A stretch of 64,000 nt of DNA from Rugalucina vietnamica (GCA_964017185.1 OZ024874.1:51798856-51862855); one strand, 5' to 3'; positions 44,824-58,000 are shown, counted from the stretch's first letter. Notes: generated from the letters alone by a model not told the origin. Numbers and translations: made by a program.

Positions 44824-45046
44824 ATGACCCTGTGCGTGAGAAAACAAACAATTTGGGTTCCGACCAGTTCCGAACAAACCGGGTTGTACAGTCAAAGAAA
44901 CATGCTAGAAGCTTGAAATTTCGGATGTAGGAAGGAGAGGGATTGTACTATCTGTAAAGCGAAAACAAAGGCGCAGTTACTGCGAAGCTGATCTTCGCCT
45001 TTGTTTTTGCCTATGCAGATTGTTGGTTTTCCCATGCGGCGGCTCA
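44824..45046. mobile_element. MITE family A, copy 5
   Basis: The left end is decayed (GACCCTGTGCGTGAG). The body words GTTCCGAACAAACCGGG, GCTAGAAGCTTGAAATTTCG, the GCGCAGTTACTGCGAAGCTGATC hairpin and the right TIR CCCATGCGGCGGCTCAT are clear. A 3' fragment of another copy lies at 45204-45272. Confidence 0.85.
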
Positions 45047-45655
45047 TATGTAGACATTATATAAGATGAATACAAAATGCTATTCAAGGTTCAATTTTAC
45101 GTCTTATCTGATAATGTATCTATATTAAGAGACATGTAAGCGGCCTTGTGAATATTTCGCTTTCGTAAGTCTCTTCCTTTCTCAGAAGACTATTGCGCAT
45201 TTCTGATTAATTTCTGCGCCTTTGTTTTTGCCTATACAGAGTTGGTTTCCCCATGCGGTGGCTCATATCTTAGCGTTATCATTAACCTAATGCTCCCGTT
45301 TCTTGATACTGAATGGCGTGCCTGTCGCTATGTTAATTAGGATAACATGTCCGTGTAATGAATGACCCCTTGTTTTCCAATTTTATTATATAATAACGTG
45401 TGCCAACCAATTTGAGCTATGTTATGAGCTAAAATAAGGAAACAAAATTGAATTGTGAATAAAGGAAATACAACTTGTCCCTATTTTACAAGGTAGAGAA
45501 AAGATACCATTGGTATGTTTCTGGGCCCATCTGTTCTAATATATATTTTTGTAAAAAAAAAAAAAAAAGTACAGTTCTGTTGAGTGGGATGGCATCCAGA
45601 ATATGCACTAGTGTTCGTTTTTACACTGTCAGAATAAAGCCGAAATCTTTTTCAG

Positions 45656-45744
45656 AGAAATACAATGTGGAGAAAGCCCTTTCTAATTCTGGAATTTCTT
45701 CTGGTGCTGCCATGGCAACACAGATGCACGTGATCTATTCCAGT
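45656..45744 (+). pseudogene. Relic exon 2 of a PHB-depolymerase paralog
   Basis: After the acceptor AATCTTTTTCAG the sequence encodes EKYNVEKALSNSGISSGAAM then ATQMHVIYSS. This matches exon 2 of the complete gene (52837-52959), including the GISSG nucleophile elbow, and then breaks off. The last third of the exon and its donor are missing, and the frame ends in TGA (45754). Upstream intron sequence (AAATCTTTTTCAG) also matches. It is evidence of a former gene copy upstream; no other exons of it were found. Confidence 0.85.
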
Positions 45745-45812
45745 TTGAGCCATTGAATTATACTCAGACATTTGACTAATGGGACGCACACTCCGACAGT
45801 AGTCTTACCATT

Positions 45813-46048
45813 TGAGCCGCCTCGTGGGAAAACCAACAATGTGGTTTCCGAACTGGTCCGACACAAACCGACTTGTACAAGCACAGAAAATAGCTAGAAG
45901 CATGAAATTTCGTATTTAGGAAGTAGAGGGATTGTACTATCCGTGTAGCGAAAACAAAGGCGCTGATCAGCTCCGCGGTTACCGCGAAGCTGATCTGCGT
46001 CTTTGTTTTCGCCTATGCAGATTGTTGGTTTTCAGCGTGCCGGCCGCA
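45813..46048. mobile_element. MITE family A, copy 6
   Basis: The left TIR TGAGCCGCCTCGTGGGAAAA is intact. The central hairpin is GCTGATCAGCTCCGCGGTTA-type with the matching arm GCGAAGCTGATC. The right TIR is damaged (TTTTCAGCGTGCCGGCCGC). It lies 60 bp after the relic exon. Confidence 0.85.
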
Positions 46049-46269
46049 CCCTGAATAAACGTGACATTAAGGCGAGATATAATCTACACCTGCCATTCTA
46101 GATCTTCACAACGCGACAACACACCACAGCAGTCAACCGGATCAAAGGAAGAAAGTCTGACAATTATGTAATAGGCCTACTTATTGGCCTTGGCGTGTCA
46201 AGAATGCAATAACATTTACATATGATATGTCACGTTTTAATATTTTCCATAAATGTTTCAACTCAGAAT

Positions 46270-46375
46270 TAATTTTGGGTGAAAGTCCTATGCAATTGAG
46301 GCAACGTCCCGACATGATCATAGCTGTTGACTAGGACGCAAAGCATCATTTCAAACAAAACAAACAAAACCACAT
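46270..46375 (+). mobile_element. SINE 3' tail fragment
   Basis: CAACGTCCCGACATGATCAT, AGCTGTTGACTAGGACGCAAAG and an AAACAAAACAAAC tail match the 3' part of the SINE at 44535 (opposite orientation). Confidence 0.65.
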
Positions 46376-46682
46376 AGTCGAGTAATTCCAGGGAAGGGAT
46401 TATAGAAGTGTGTATAGTTTGAGTCACACGTTGATATACACAATTACATACAAATGCATACATACAACAATATGTAATGATCTGTAATATATCAACCCAT
46501 TCTTTTCAGAATTACAAGAGCCTATCGTTGGTTTAAAAAAATATAAAAATCAAAAGCATGTTTTCTTTTTCTTGTGCCTAGTGTATTATCACAGTTTATT
46601 GAGTTACCCGAGTGAGTCGTGCCCCAAGCGAGTGGGTGTTTTCTCTATCAGTTCCACCAGACACTTGTATAAAATGACCGTT

Positions 46683-47355
46683 AAGTTAAAGTGTTTTGGT
46701 GCCCTAAATGAAAGTGTTCTTCAACTTAAAGAGCTTTGTAAACCAAGCAATAAAAATAGACAAAAATCGATGGTCTAAAAAGAAAGGTATGGTTAATTAA
46801 GTATGAAACATGGACGGCCGCCATTTTGTTTATTAATTGAGGTTGAAAAATTGGGGGTAAAATTAAAAATTAAAGGATTCCTTTACCATAGAATGTGTGC
46901 CAAGTAAATTAACAATATTGCTTGTTCCTAACACCTATCAAAGTTTGATACAAAAATATTAAACAACAATTCAATTTGATTTTTCGAATTTTGATTTAGA
47001 CTCACTGCATTACCAAAAGTAGACTCCTAGAAGCCATTTTGAATATTTTCAAACTGCTGCTATATCTGGAATGATTTCAAAAATTATTTCAAAAATGTAT
47101 AACTAGCTGGGCCCCAATGCTTGAAGAACTCATTAATTCAAATTCGGTTTAGTGTTTATTTTGATTTTCATAAAAGATATTAAAAGAAACAGAGAAACAA
47201 AATGGCGGCGCCCATACAATCATTTGGTTGTATGATTGTTAAATTGCCTATATCTTTCTATTTTTTCATCCAATTTTTATCATCTTATATCAAATTCACG
47301 AAAGCTCTTCAATTTGAAGTGTATATTAATTAAGGGAACCAAAACACTTTAACTA
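46683..47355. mobile_element. TIR element of ~673 bp
   Basis: AGTTAAAGTGTTTTGGT at the left and ACCAAAACACTTTAACT at the right are inverted. Homology continues inward over ~55 bp (...CTTCAACTTAAAGAGCTTTG). A second inverted pair is GGCCGCCATTTTGTTT (46813) and AAACAAAATGGCGGC (47197). No transposase frame. The target-site duplication is unclear. Confidence 0.7.
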
Positions 47356-47569
47356 AATCTCTTAAATGTCTCGTTCCTGTGTACAAATTATAACAAAATA
47401 CAGGTTGATATATATTCTTAATATACATCTCCAGCTTTTCTGCAAAGATCCACTTGTTATTTTAATGGTTTTAGTGACATAATGCATAAGTTAAGTTAAA
47501 CTTATGCAACTTAAGTGACAGTTGAAGGATACTTTAAAATGCATCTATATGTGCATTTGTATGCACTTT

Positions 47570-47815
47570 TATCATTAGCCACTCAGTGACGGATGGTCTT
47601 TCCCATTGTTAACATTTGAACGAGTCTACTTTCATTTTTTTGGTGAATCAGGAGTGATTCTCAAATTAGATCCATTTTTTTCTCGGTGAAATTCCTATAA
47701 GCAAACAGAATATAACCACATGTGGGACGCCGCATTCTGTGGCGTCACATCTGGGGCTATGCTGTTTGCCTATGTCCCATAAAAAGGTCGCCAGGCTTAT
47801 ATGAGTTAATACCAA
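47570..47815. mobile_element. MITE family C, copy 1
   Basis: It contains CACATCTGGGGCTATGCTGT, GCCTATGTCCCATAAAAAGG and the hairpin arms GACGCCGCATTC/TGTGGCGTC. It is inverted relative to 49519 and 52276. Confidence 0.7.
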
Positions 47816-48059
47816 ATTATACTTAAAACCATTAAAAATGCAACCAATATAAATGTTATTTCTACCTTTCAAGACTACCAGGTACACTTTATTTATGAGT
47901 AAATCAATTTGTTCTCCGTCCGACAATGTTTCAGCGAAAAGTGAGATTCAATAGTCACTTTGACATTTGGGTGAAAAAAATGTCAATTTCATCAATTTTG
48001 AATTTTAAACTCACCCAACTTTACATCGCAACCAAGTGTCAATGTGGATGTATGCAGTT

Positions 48060-48232
48060 GACCCCCCCCCCCCCCCCCCCCACACACACACACCAACGAG
48101 AAAAGAGTAAAACAGAAGATTCGTTCTGTTGGAACGACCTTAATTAATTTTCAAAAATTCAAACGAGAAAAGAGTAAAACAGAAGATTCGTTCTGTTGGA
48201 ACGACCTTAATTAATTTTCAAAAATTCAAATT
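48060..48232. repeat. Poly-C run and 67-bp direct repeat
   Basis: Poly-C then (AC)n at 48062-48093. After it ACGAGAAAAGAGTAAAACAG...AATTCAAA is repeated exactly (starts at 48096 and 48163). Confidence 0.9.
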
Positions 48233-48899
48233 TCCAAAAAAAATATCACTGATTTACAGAAACTTCCAAAACCCAAAATAAAACGGAAGCATTCATTATT
48301 TGGGACGCAGAAAGTGTTACTTCTAACATATGGACCTAATTCATGACGGTTTTAATCGTCAAAAAGGACGTTCGTGAATACACTTCCGGTTTTAATGTTC
48401 TAACTTTGATGACCATTTTAACAGCATAACGTGACAGAACGAAGTACGGTATGGTATGCAAAGAATCGAATTTAGAGCAAAACTGAAAATGACAGAAAAA
48501 ATGAACCCGAAAGAGCTAAGCACAAATGTTAACATATAGCCAGATTAATAAGGTTCATTCGCTTTTGAAGATTGACGTTTTGAAGATTTGGAGATTTTAT
48601 TTATCGACTAAATCTCCAACTGGAGCATTAGTCAAAATTTATCAAGGCAAAAAAAGAAGTTGTGTCCCTTAATATCAACAAACGCAGATCGCTTCACTCA
48701 AACTGTTTTTGTTAGCACAAAAAGGATGGTCTTCATATCGTGACCACAATATCGTTATTTTATGCGATAACATTGTGAAAATATCAAAAAATCTAAGGAA
48801 AGGTTTAATGCTGAAATTTACGTTTTTATTGGCTTCAAGTATATAACCGTTAGTTTTATGATAGCGAGGATTTAGCGGACACATGATTTAGTTGTTCTT

Positions 48900-48988
48900 T
48901 TTGTACTTTTGCAGTTTTGGTCTTATTTGATACGAACAGTCTAGCCACAGAGGAATACCACTTTCTATTTCGAACATTTACATGTAGC
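48900..48988 (+). promoter_or_regulatory. Conserved promoter-proximal/5' UTR block of the depolymerase gene
   Basis: TTGTACTTTTTGCAG, GTCTTATTTGATACGAACAG, TCTAGCCACAGAGGAATACC, TTCTATTTCGAACATTTA align with 63380-63468 upstream of the paralog's exon 1, with few changes. No TATA box is obvious. Conservation up to the ATG suggests the start site and 5' UTR lie here. Confidence 0.55.
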
Positions 48989-49082
48989 ATGAAAATGGTT
49001 CTTCTAAATATAGGGACCCTGTTAGGTTTAATAGTGTTATGCCAGGCTTGGATCTTCTTCCAAAGCGGTGCGCCGTCTTTAG
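48989..49082 (+). CDS. Depolymerase exon 1: signal peptide
   Basis: It encodes residues 1-31 and ends in phase 1 at TTTAG|GTAACA. VLCQAW and GAPSL are shared with the exon at 63469. Cleavage is likely near CQA-W. Confidence 0.85.
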
Positions 49083-52000
49083 GTAACAATTTTCATTACG
49101 AAAACACGTCCATGTAATATACAGATTTTCTTAAAATGTAAACTTGAATTGAAAATTTTCAGTAGAAATGTTTTGATATTTTCCTTATTTTTGCTCAAAA
49201 CATAGATTGTGGGTACACGTTAAAACCGCTTCGGTGAGGCGATTCTAACGAGTACCCACAATCTATGTTTTGGAGCAAAAGTAGGAAAAATAGGCATACC
49301 CCTGCATACCCCAGTTTTGTTATATAAAAGTGGGGTATAAGTGGTATATATTACACGGTCATGTTATCCTGATGTAATTCAGTTTCAAAAATATAAAGAT
49401 TCTATATTCAATCCAAAACAAGCATAATATCGTGTCAGAAACATGTTCCTAATGTTCATTACACAAATCCAAATAGCTTTATTTTCGAATTTTCGCTGTC
49501 AAATCTATAGAGCTTTGGTTAACCCATTTAATCCTTTTTATGGGACATAGGCAAACAGTATAGTCCCAGATATGACGCCGAACGCGGCGTCACATCTGGG
49601 GCTATTCTGTTTGTTTAGAGAATTTTCGTCGAAAAATAGAATAAATATCTAAAATCACTCCTGATGTCCCTAAATGAAATGAACTCACCCAAATGGACAA
49701 ATTCATTCGTCAGTGTGTTATAGCACTAAATGACGTCTAACAAATAGCAGCTTAGCAATCCAGGTGTTTCAAGCATCTCTTAACTATTTGTCAAAAAGAT
49801 GAAATTGACATTGTATCATACTTGAAATGTACACCATCACCTTATTTATCTCTGATTGGTCACAGTAAGATGGAATTGACAGATGTTGATTTCTCTTTTT
49901 AAAATTTTCATTGGTTGTTTAAAAGTGATGAAACAGACCAAGATGATTGTTTGACAGCTTTTGGCTATTTTAAAGAAATGAGTAACTTTTTATCTATATT
50001 TAATTTGCACCTGTATGACTGTTGTGGACTGTCACTTTCTTGTCTTTGACAATTGATTTTGAGATGCCTAAAACTTGTGAATTGCTATGATGGTATTTGC
50101 GCGGTTGTAACTGTTTAATCTAAAGCTCTCGTTTCTTGATACTGAATTTTGTCTGCATATAATACATGTCGCTAAGATTGCATCAGGTGAGAAGACTTCA
50201 TCAGGAAATTGGTACCCACTTGTATCCCATTTTTATTAATACAGTGTGACAATAAGCTATGTTGTGAGCAAACATAAGGAAAAAATGAAAATTTTAATTG
50301 TTGGAGCAAAAAGAAAATGCATCAGTGCATCATGAAATTTCTTCATGTCCTTTCTGTCTGCAAACGATTGAATTTCTTCTGTTCTCTTCCTCAGCCAGGA
50401 ATCTTGCATGTCCCTAAGCTTGGTCTGGACTGTCTTACAAATGTTGCTGTAGGCTGCTTTCTTTGGTACTGAGCTAGTATCATCTTGATGTGCCTTGTGC
50501 AACCGGTATTTTTCTTCAAGAAGCTTGTCTCATGCTGTCTTGATTCAGCTTAGAGACATCCAGTCTTTTAGGAGCTTTCTTGCCTTGAGGTCGCCTCGCA
50601 GGCTGGATTCTTAGGTTGAGTTTGCTGACAACCAGTCTATGATCTGTCCAGCAGTTTGCACCACACATAGTCTTTGTCACTCTGACATCGTGCCTGTCTG
50701 TGCTCCGAACTATGACATAGTCTATGAGATGCCGGTATTTGGAACGGGGATGCATCAAGGATGTTTTGTTTCTGTTAGGTAAACGAAAGGCTGTGTTGGT
50801 GATTAAAAGATCATGTTCAGCACACTTCCCTAGAAGCAAGAGACAATTGCTGTTTCACTTTCCAACACCTTCTGGACCTATAACTCCTTCCCATGTCTGG
50901 TGGTCTGTACCAACTCTGGCATTAAAGTCGCCAAGAAGGATAAGCTTATCTGTACGGGGTGTTGCAGAAATAACGTCGTCTAAATTATTATAGAACTTGT
51001 CTTTGACCTCATCCGGATTGGTCATCGTGGGTGCATAGGCACTGACAATAGTTGCATGTTTATTGCCTGACAGAGGAAGTCTCAATGTCATTAGGCGGTC
51101 ATTGATGCCTTTTGGCAATCCTGAAAGCTTACCAACAAGTTCTGTTTTAATGGAAAAGGCAACTCCTGCTTCACGCCTCTCTTCACTTTTGCGTCCACTC
51201 CAGAAGAAGGTGTATCCAGCACCAACTTCTTTGATCTCCCCAACATCTGCGAACCGAGTCTCACTCAGAGCAGCTATCTGAATTACATACCTCCCAAGTT
51301 CTCTGTACACAAGGACCGTTCTACGCTGCGGTCTGACTGTCCATCAATGTTCGCATATTCCATGTGCCAATTCGCAAGGGGATTATCTTTGTTGTTGTTT
51401 TTTTCTTATCATTTCGACCGCTAAGAGGGATCCCCGCTGATCGCGGTTAACCAGCCAGGGGGTTTGAAGCAGGCAATTGTTTAGGGCACCTTTTCTAGGC
51501 CCTTCCCCATGCTACGGGGGAGAGCAGTGCGGTCCTAAATAGGTCTGCTCAGTCGCTCAGCCGACTGCCGAATCACGCTTACTGCTTCTCCTCACGGAAA
51601 ACGCCCATATAGAACTGAGCCGCCTGCGTGTATGTCTGCAACTACATGTACAGCTCCCAGTGTGCCCTACACCTGCTGCTTCGCCACTCGCCCATCGCCA
51701 CAGGACTTCTGTAGGTTTGTGGGTGCATGTGTGATGAAATTGTTGGGTACATGTATGCAAGTGCAATGAAAGTGAATGGACAGTGGCTACCTCGTGTGCG
51801 CAACTCCTGCTACAGTTTGATTCCGATTTTGTTAAACTTCACAGATGTCTTTACTATGCATTGAAGATGTGCATGATGTGGTTTGGACATAATCCTCAGG
51901 TTAATTTTTGTCACGTTTTGCGCAATTTAAACTTAGTCATTTTTCGGACATTTTAACAATGAAAGTGAATGGACAGTGGGTACATTGTGTCCGCAACTCC

Positions 52001-55000
52001 CCCTACGGTTGCATTCCGACTCTGTGCATGTGGTTTGGATATAATCCTCAGATTTACTTTTTTGCAATTTAAACTTTGTCGATTTTCGGGTTTTTGAAAG
52101 TGATTGGACAGTGGGTTCCTTGTGTGTGCAACTCCTCCTACAGTTTTATTCCGATTCTTTTGAAAATTTACAGATGTGTTGACCTCGACGTTTATTCTGA
52201 TTCCTTTGAAACTCTACAGATGTCTTTGCCGTGCTTTGAAGATGTACACGCGGTTTGAACATAATATTCAGATAAACTCATTTAAGCCTCGCGTCCCTTT
52301 TGTGGGACATAGGCAAACAGTATAGCCCCAGATGTGACGCCGCACAACGCGGCGTCCCATCTGGGGCTATTCTGCTTGCACAGAGAAATTTCATCGAAAA
52401 ATTAGATAAAAATTAAAATCACTCCTGATGCCCCTATAAATGAAAGTGGACTCACCCAATTGATAACAATGGGAGAATCCATTCGTCAAATGTGGGTTAA
52501 TTTTTATCCTTTTTTTTTGCAATTTGAATGATACGTGTTTGTTTTATGCTATCATTAGGAAAATAAAATCAAAACATCAGGAAAACATGTCCATTTAATG
52601 TATACCCCCTTTAACCCCACTTTTATATAGCAAAACTGGGGTATGCAGGGGTATACCTATTTTTCTTATTTTTGCTCCAAAATATACTGCGAGGCGGTTC
52701 TAACGTGTACCCGCAATCTATGTTTAGAGCAAAATACGAAAAATATCAAAATTTTTAGCTAAACATTTTCAGTTTTTAAAGCTTAAAAAAAATCTCTGTT
52801 TATTGCATGGGCGTGTTTTCGTAATGTCTTTTTCAGAGAAGTATAATGTGGACAAAACGCAAATTTCTATTTCTGGAATTTCTTCTGGTGCTGCCATGGC
52901 AACACAGATGCACGTGATCTATTTCAGTCATTTCATGGGTGTTGGACTCATTGCAGGAGGTATATTAAATTGGCATTTATCGCGCATTTCACCAATAAGT
53001 TGTTTTTAAGATTTTGACAGCTGCAAAACATACATATACTGTAGAAATTTTGTAAAATCAATCTTTTTAATATCTTTGTTGATGAAACATGATATTTTAA
53101 GAGAAATGAGGAAGTACATTCGCGCTTTACCAGTAGACTAACGCAAAACGAATCCCTCTTATTCTCTACGATCGCGACCATTCAAACAAGTGCTACTGTG
53201 CATGCACAATTAGCGACTGTGTATAGCTCGGCAATTAGGTTACTGTATGGGCGGCAACTTTAATATTCATATCTGGGCGTGGTCGGCTAGTCCATCTGTT
53301 CAAGTAGGGAGATTATAGAAAAGTCAAACTCAGTCAGCTCAGAGTGCTGTTACCGTTAGAGATTAGTTACCTGTATTTTTCCAATCCAGTGGATTAGACT
53401 CGTATTTCATTCTTAGTTTCTAACGGAAAACATGTGAGTTGAATCTTTCAACTGTATACCTCTAGCTTTTACCTAGGTCAAAAGTAGACCATACCCAATA
53501 ACGTATTCATGAGGTAACGCCCATACAGTAACCTAATTGCCGAGCTATACGTGTAACGTATAATTACATCTTAATCCAATTTACAGTACTGTTCGCGTGT
53601 ACACAAGGATTTGGTATCGCAACCGCCATGACCCAGTGCATGCAGGCTCCGGACCTTGTCAGCACCAGTGTTCTACACACCACAACAAACACCGGGGCCA
53701 TGCTCTACAATATCGATGCCACTTCAAACATACTAAATGACAAAATATACATCTTTCACGGGAAGGCGGACTCAGTTGTCAGTCCAGGTACTTTATTCAT
53801 TCATGTACGCGCGTGTTAAGGTTTCAAAAGCATTATAACTCAATATATGCACTGTACTAGCAAGGTAAAAGTAGGCAATGATGAGGAAATGACGCAATCA
53901 GGGAGAAATTTCTACTCCAAAAACGAGATGGAAAAAACAATCAAGTACTTATACTAAGAAACGTATGGTAAGCCGAGTAAGCAGCTATTTTCACAATAGG
54001 TGGCCACTCAGTTACCAAAACTTAACAAAAATATGAAAACACACATAAAGTGCAAACGGCACAAAAATTCAACGCCAATTTCGTTTTCGCTATGAATGAA
54101 AATTATAGTAAAAAATCGTAAAGAGTAGATATAAATGACCATTTCAGTCATAATTTTGCTGCTCATAATGTGTATCGCAAGTTCTTTTACTGTTAATAAG
54201 CTGTTGATAATTTCCTTTTTATACCCTGCCACTTGATAAAGTGCGGGGTATTATGTTATACCCTCCAAAAATGCGTTCGAGTGTTCATCTGTCCGTCCGT
54301 CAGCGCTTCACGGTGTTTCCGGGCTCTATCTTGAGCATTTAGTGACCAATTTTCTTCAAACTTTGTATAGGATTGCATATCATGAATGAGTGGTTAGGGA
54401 TTGAAAATGAGTGAATTTCGTCAAATAAGTTATAGCCATTGATTGACATGTACGTTAAAATTTCGTTTTCGGTCTCTGTGACCAATTTTCTTCAATCTTT
54501 GTATAGAAAATTATATCGACATTGAGTTGTTTGAATTGAAGGTGGGTAAGTCTCGTCAAATAAGTACAGAAACATGGCCCTTGATTTACGTTAACATTTT
54601 GTTTCCTCTCTCTATTTTATGCATTTAATAACCAATTTTCTTCACCCTTTGTATACTAGTTTATATCAGGAAGGAGTGGTTTGGGATTGAAGATGGGCAA
54701 ATTTTGTTAAATACATGTACGTACTTGGAGCTATGGTCCTTGATTTATGTCAAACTTTTGATCTGCTCTTTATTTTGAGCAGATATTCTGTGCATTTGTA
54801 CTAAAATAGATTCGCGTGGCGGGGTATCATGCATGCCTGCAGCGCTTTTATTTTTCATAGCAAGTGGACCAAAGATAAAAGATTACTACCGCTACTATGT
54901 TGCGAATGAAAACCAGCAGATAAAAACGGTTTTCAACATTAACGCTGAGCATGGACAGGTATGTGTTTTGGGATTATGAATTTTATTATTTGTGACTTAG

Positions 55001-58000
55001 ATATTTATTATATACACACAAGAGCCTTTCTGGGAATACGGTCTTAATTTTGAGCGGTATTAAATACATTATTCTGGCAATGCTTTCAGGTATAGCCATC
55101 ATTTTGACAGACGTTGTTTCGAGCCTATATTGTTAATGTTGTGAATATCTGGCAATTTTCTATTTTATCTAAATGAAAGCAATATTTAGTGGTCTTACGT
55201 AGTAAAGAAAGTAAGAATATTCCGATAAATAGACTTCTATCCCTGAAGAGGCCTTAGTAACCGAAACCGCGGTATGGCCCATCCCTTTTCTCATAAATAT
55301 GCTCGCTGCTCTCAGTTTTATTTTTATTTCTAATATCTAGAAGATAACTACAACAGAGTGGCGTTTTGTTATTATTGTATCGAATCATTTCGAAGCGAGT
55401 ATAAATGTGAATACGTTAAATACTACAGATCATTTAGATATTGGTGTAAACCGTTATGAACAAATAAAATCGTCTCATCCGCGGTTTATGGTTTACCAGG
55501 TACGACGTATTCTCCACAAAGTTTTAAAGATTACTGTTTGTTTCATGTGGTAATACTATCCCAGGTGCTAGAGTACATTGGTACTAATTACAGTTGTTTA
55601 CCATCATTTACCTGTTCGTGCTTATTACTAGTACCACGATTTTCTGAATCGACTGTAACTGCTGTTTCTTTTCAGATAACAAACAACTTCGGAACCCCTT
55701 GTGATCAGCAAAATACTACAAACTTCATGAATAACTGTAGTTACTCTGCAGCATATGACCTGCTCAACTTCATATATGGCGGCAATTTAACGGTATGTAG
55801 GCTTTTTGTTATATCGCCAATATACTGTGTATAATCGGAATGTTTAATGTTTATCCAACAGATCTTGATCAATAGGCGCTTAATAAAATCAATAGTTCAT
55901 ATTTTTTCTTTCTTTTATCACTTTTAAAGCTTGAAACGTTTTCTTTAATTCCACGATCACTTCTGTTCTCGTACCAAACAAACAGTTAAGATCATACTAA
56001 CAATCGGCAGAATGTCCACCTGGAAACCCGATGTTTTAAACTGTCGTATAAACCGTTGTTTCGATCACTAAATGGTCAAACCAAGCCTTTAGAAAATCTC
56101 AAAGACAACAAAATTTGCAATTATGATCTAATTCACACCCGAGAAATGTAACCAAAGGATGAGAATCATTTCACAGAATGCAAAATGACAGTAATCTGAA
56201 TTCAAATTATTGACGTATTTTATGGCAAATAGATTCAAATATCTAAAATAATAATTTATCTTACTGTATTGCTTTAAAATGCTTCTTAATCATTTGATGC
56301 TAAAGTAAAGATAAAGTACCTCAGGCTTGGTGTGACGTCCATTTTCATTACGAACACCCGCCCGTGTAATATACAGACTTTTCTTAAGTTGTAAAAATTG
56401 AAAATTTTCGGTAGATACTTTTGACATTTTTCTTATTCTTGCTCAAAACATAGTTTGTGGGTGCCCGCAATCTATGTTTTGAATTTAAAAAAAGAAAAAT
56501 AGGTATACCCCTGTATACCCCAGTTTTACTATAGGGGTATAAGGGGGTATACATTACATGGGCATGTTTTCCTGATGGTCACATTAACTATTTTAGGAAC
56601 CCGCACCTGATGCACAGCAAACTGGGACGGTAAATGATTTTGTTATTATTTTGTTTATATATTATAGTATTTGTATGAAATTAAAGAATATATATAAAAA
56701 AGACTCAATCCAAACATGTTTAAATGTTTTAGTTGTGAAATACTGGTACCAGGTATTTGAATGGTGGCTTTAAAATAAAGCTGTATATACACTCATGCGA
56801 GATCCAGTGTCTTTCTGCTCTGCTTTCATTTTTTACTGTTGAATGATTTCCCTCATCGAAGTATTTTTTTCTTCTCATTTCCCAATTAAGTATTTCAAGC
56901 CTCAAGCTTCTAACTCAAAATATCAAGAATTCTATATCCGTGTGATTTTAAAGTGTTCTGATTTTTATCTTTTTGATTCACCCAGCTGACGAAATTTGAC
57001 CAGACCGACTTTTTCTATTTTTCAACTCCATCAATGTACAGTATGGATGACGATGGGTATATCTATGTACCAACATCTTGTGCCTCTGGAACATCCAGCA
57101 CAAAAAGTAAAAAGAAAAACCCCGTGTTGATCTTTCTTTAAAACATTATATTAAACTGATAACATAGAACATTGATTCGAGCCTATTCAGTCCTTTAATG
57201 GTATCGTTAGTATGGATGTATGCCGTATTAGATTGCGTTTATTGCTGTGACAATCAGATACTTTTTAAATTCAGTTTTACGTCCCTTTCCAGATTATTTC
57301 AGCTCATATGAGACGGACAAATCAGTAGGTGGGGCAAAAACGGGAGAACCCCGAGAAAACCCACCTGGCACACGCGCAAGCAGAACTTGGTTTGTCTAAC
57401 ATGTGGCCAGTGCGGGGCTCGAACCCACGCCAGACACAGTGATTAATAAACAGCGCTCTTAACCGCTCGGCCACGGGAGCCGCATCAGATACTTATTTTG
57501 GGCCGTCACGGCAGAAAAATTTCTGAATTTGATTAAAGGAGTTTTGCCATTCTAAAATGACAACAAAGCGATCAATTAGTATCAAGTCTGATAGATAGGT
57601 GCAGTCAATGCAGAAATTGAACGTTTATTGACAGAAAGTAACATAAGACATCCCGGTTACTTCGTTCGCAAACACTTCAATGTTGTTGTGTTGAAAGCAC
57701 TATATGTTCATGTGGCGGAAGTGTTTGCGAAAACGAAATAACCTTGATTTCTTATAATACTTTCATTCAATAAATGTTCAATTTCTGCATGGACTGCGCC
57801 TATCTATCAGTCATAGAGTAAATGGTGTAGGAGACAACTCGAATTTTCATCTCAGCTTCGGGAGAATTAAATTGTGCGTCAACGATCATTTAGCGCTTTG
57901 TCTGTACAAAATACCACGTGTTTATCAGCTGTGATGATACTCAGTTGTCTGTATTTACAACATAAAGTTGCGCGATGCTTTATCTGATTTCAGAATGTAA

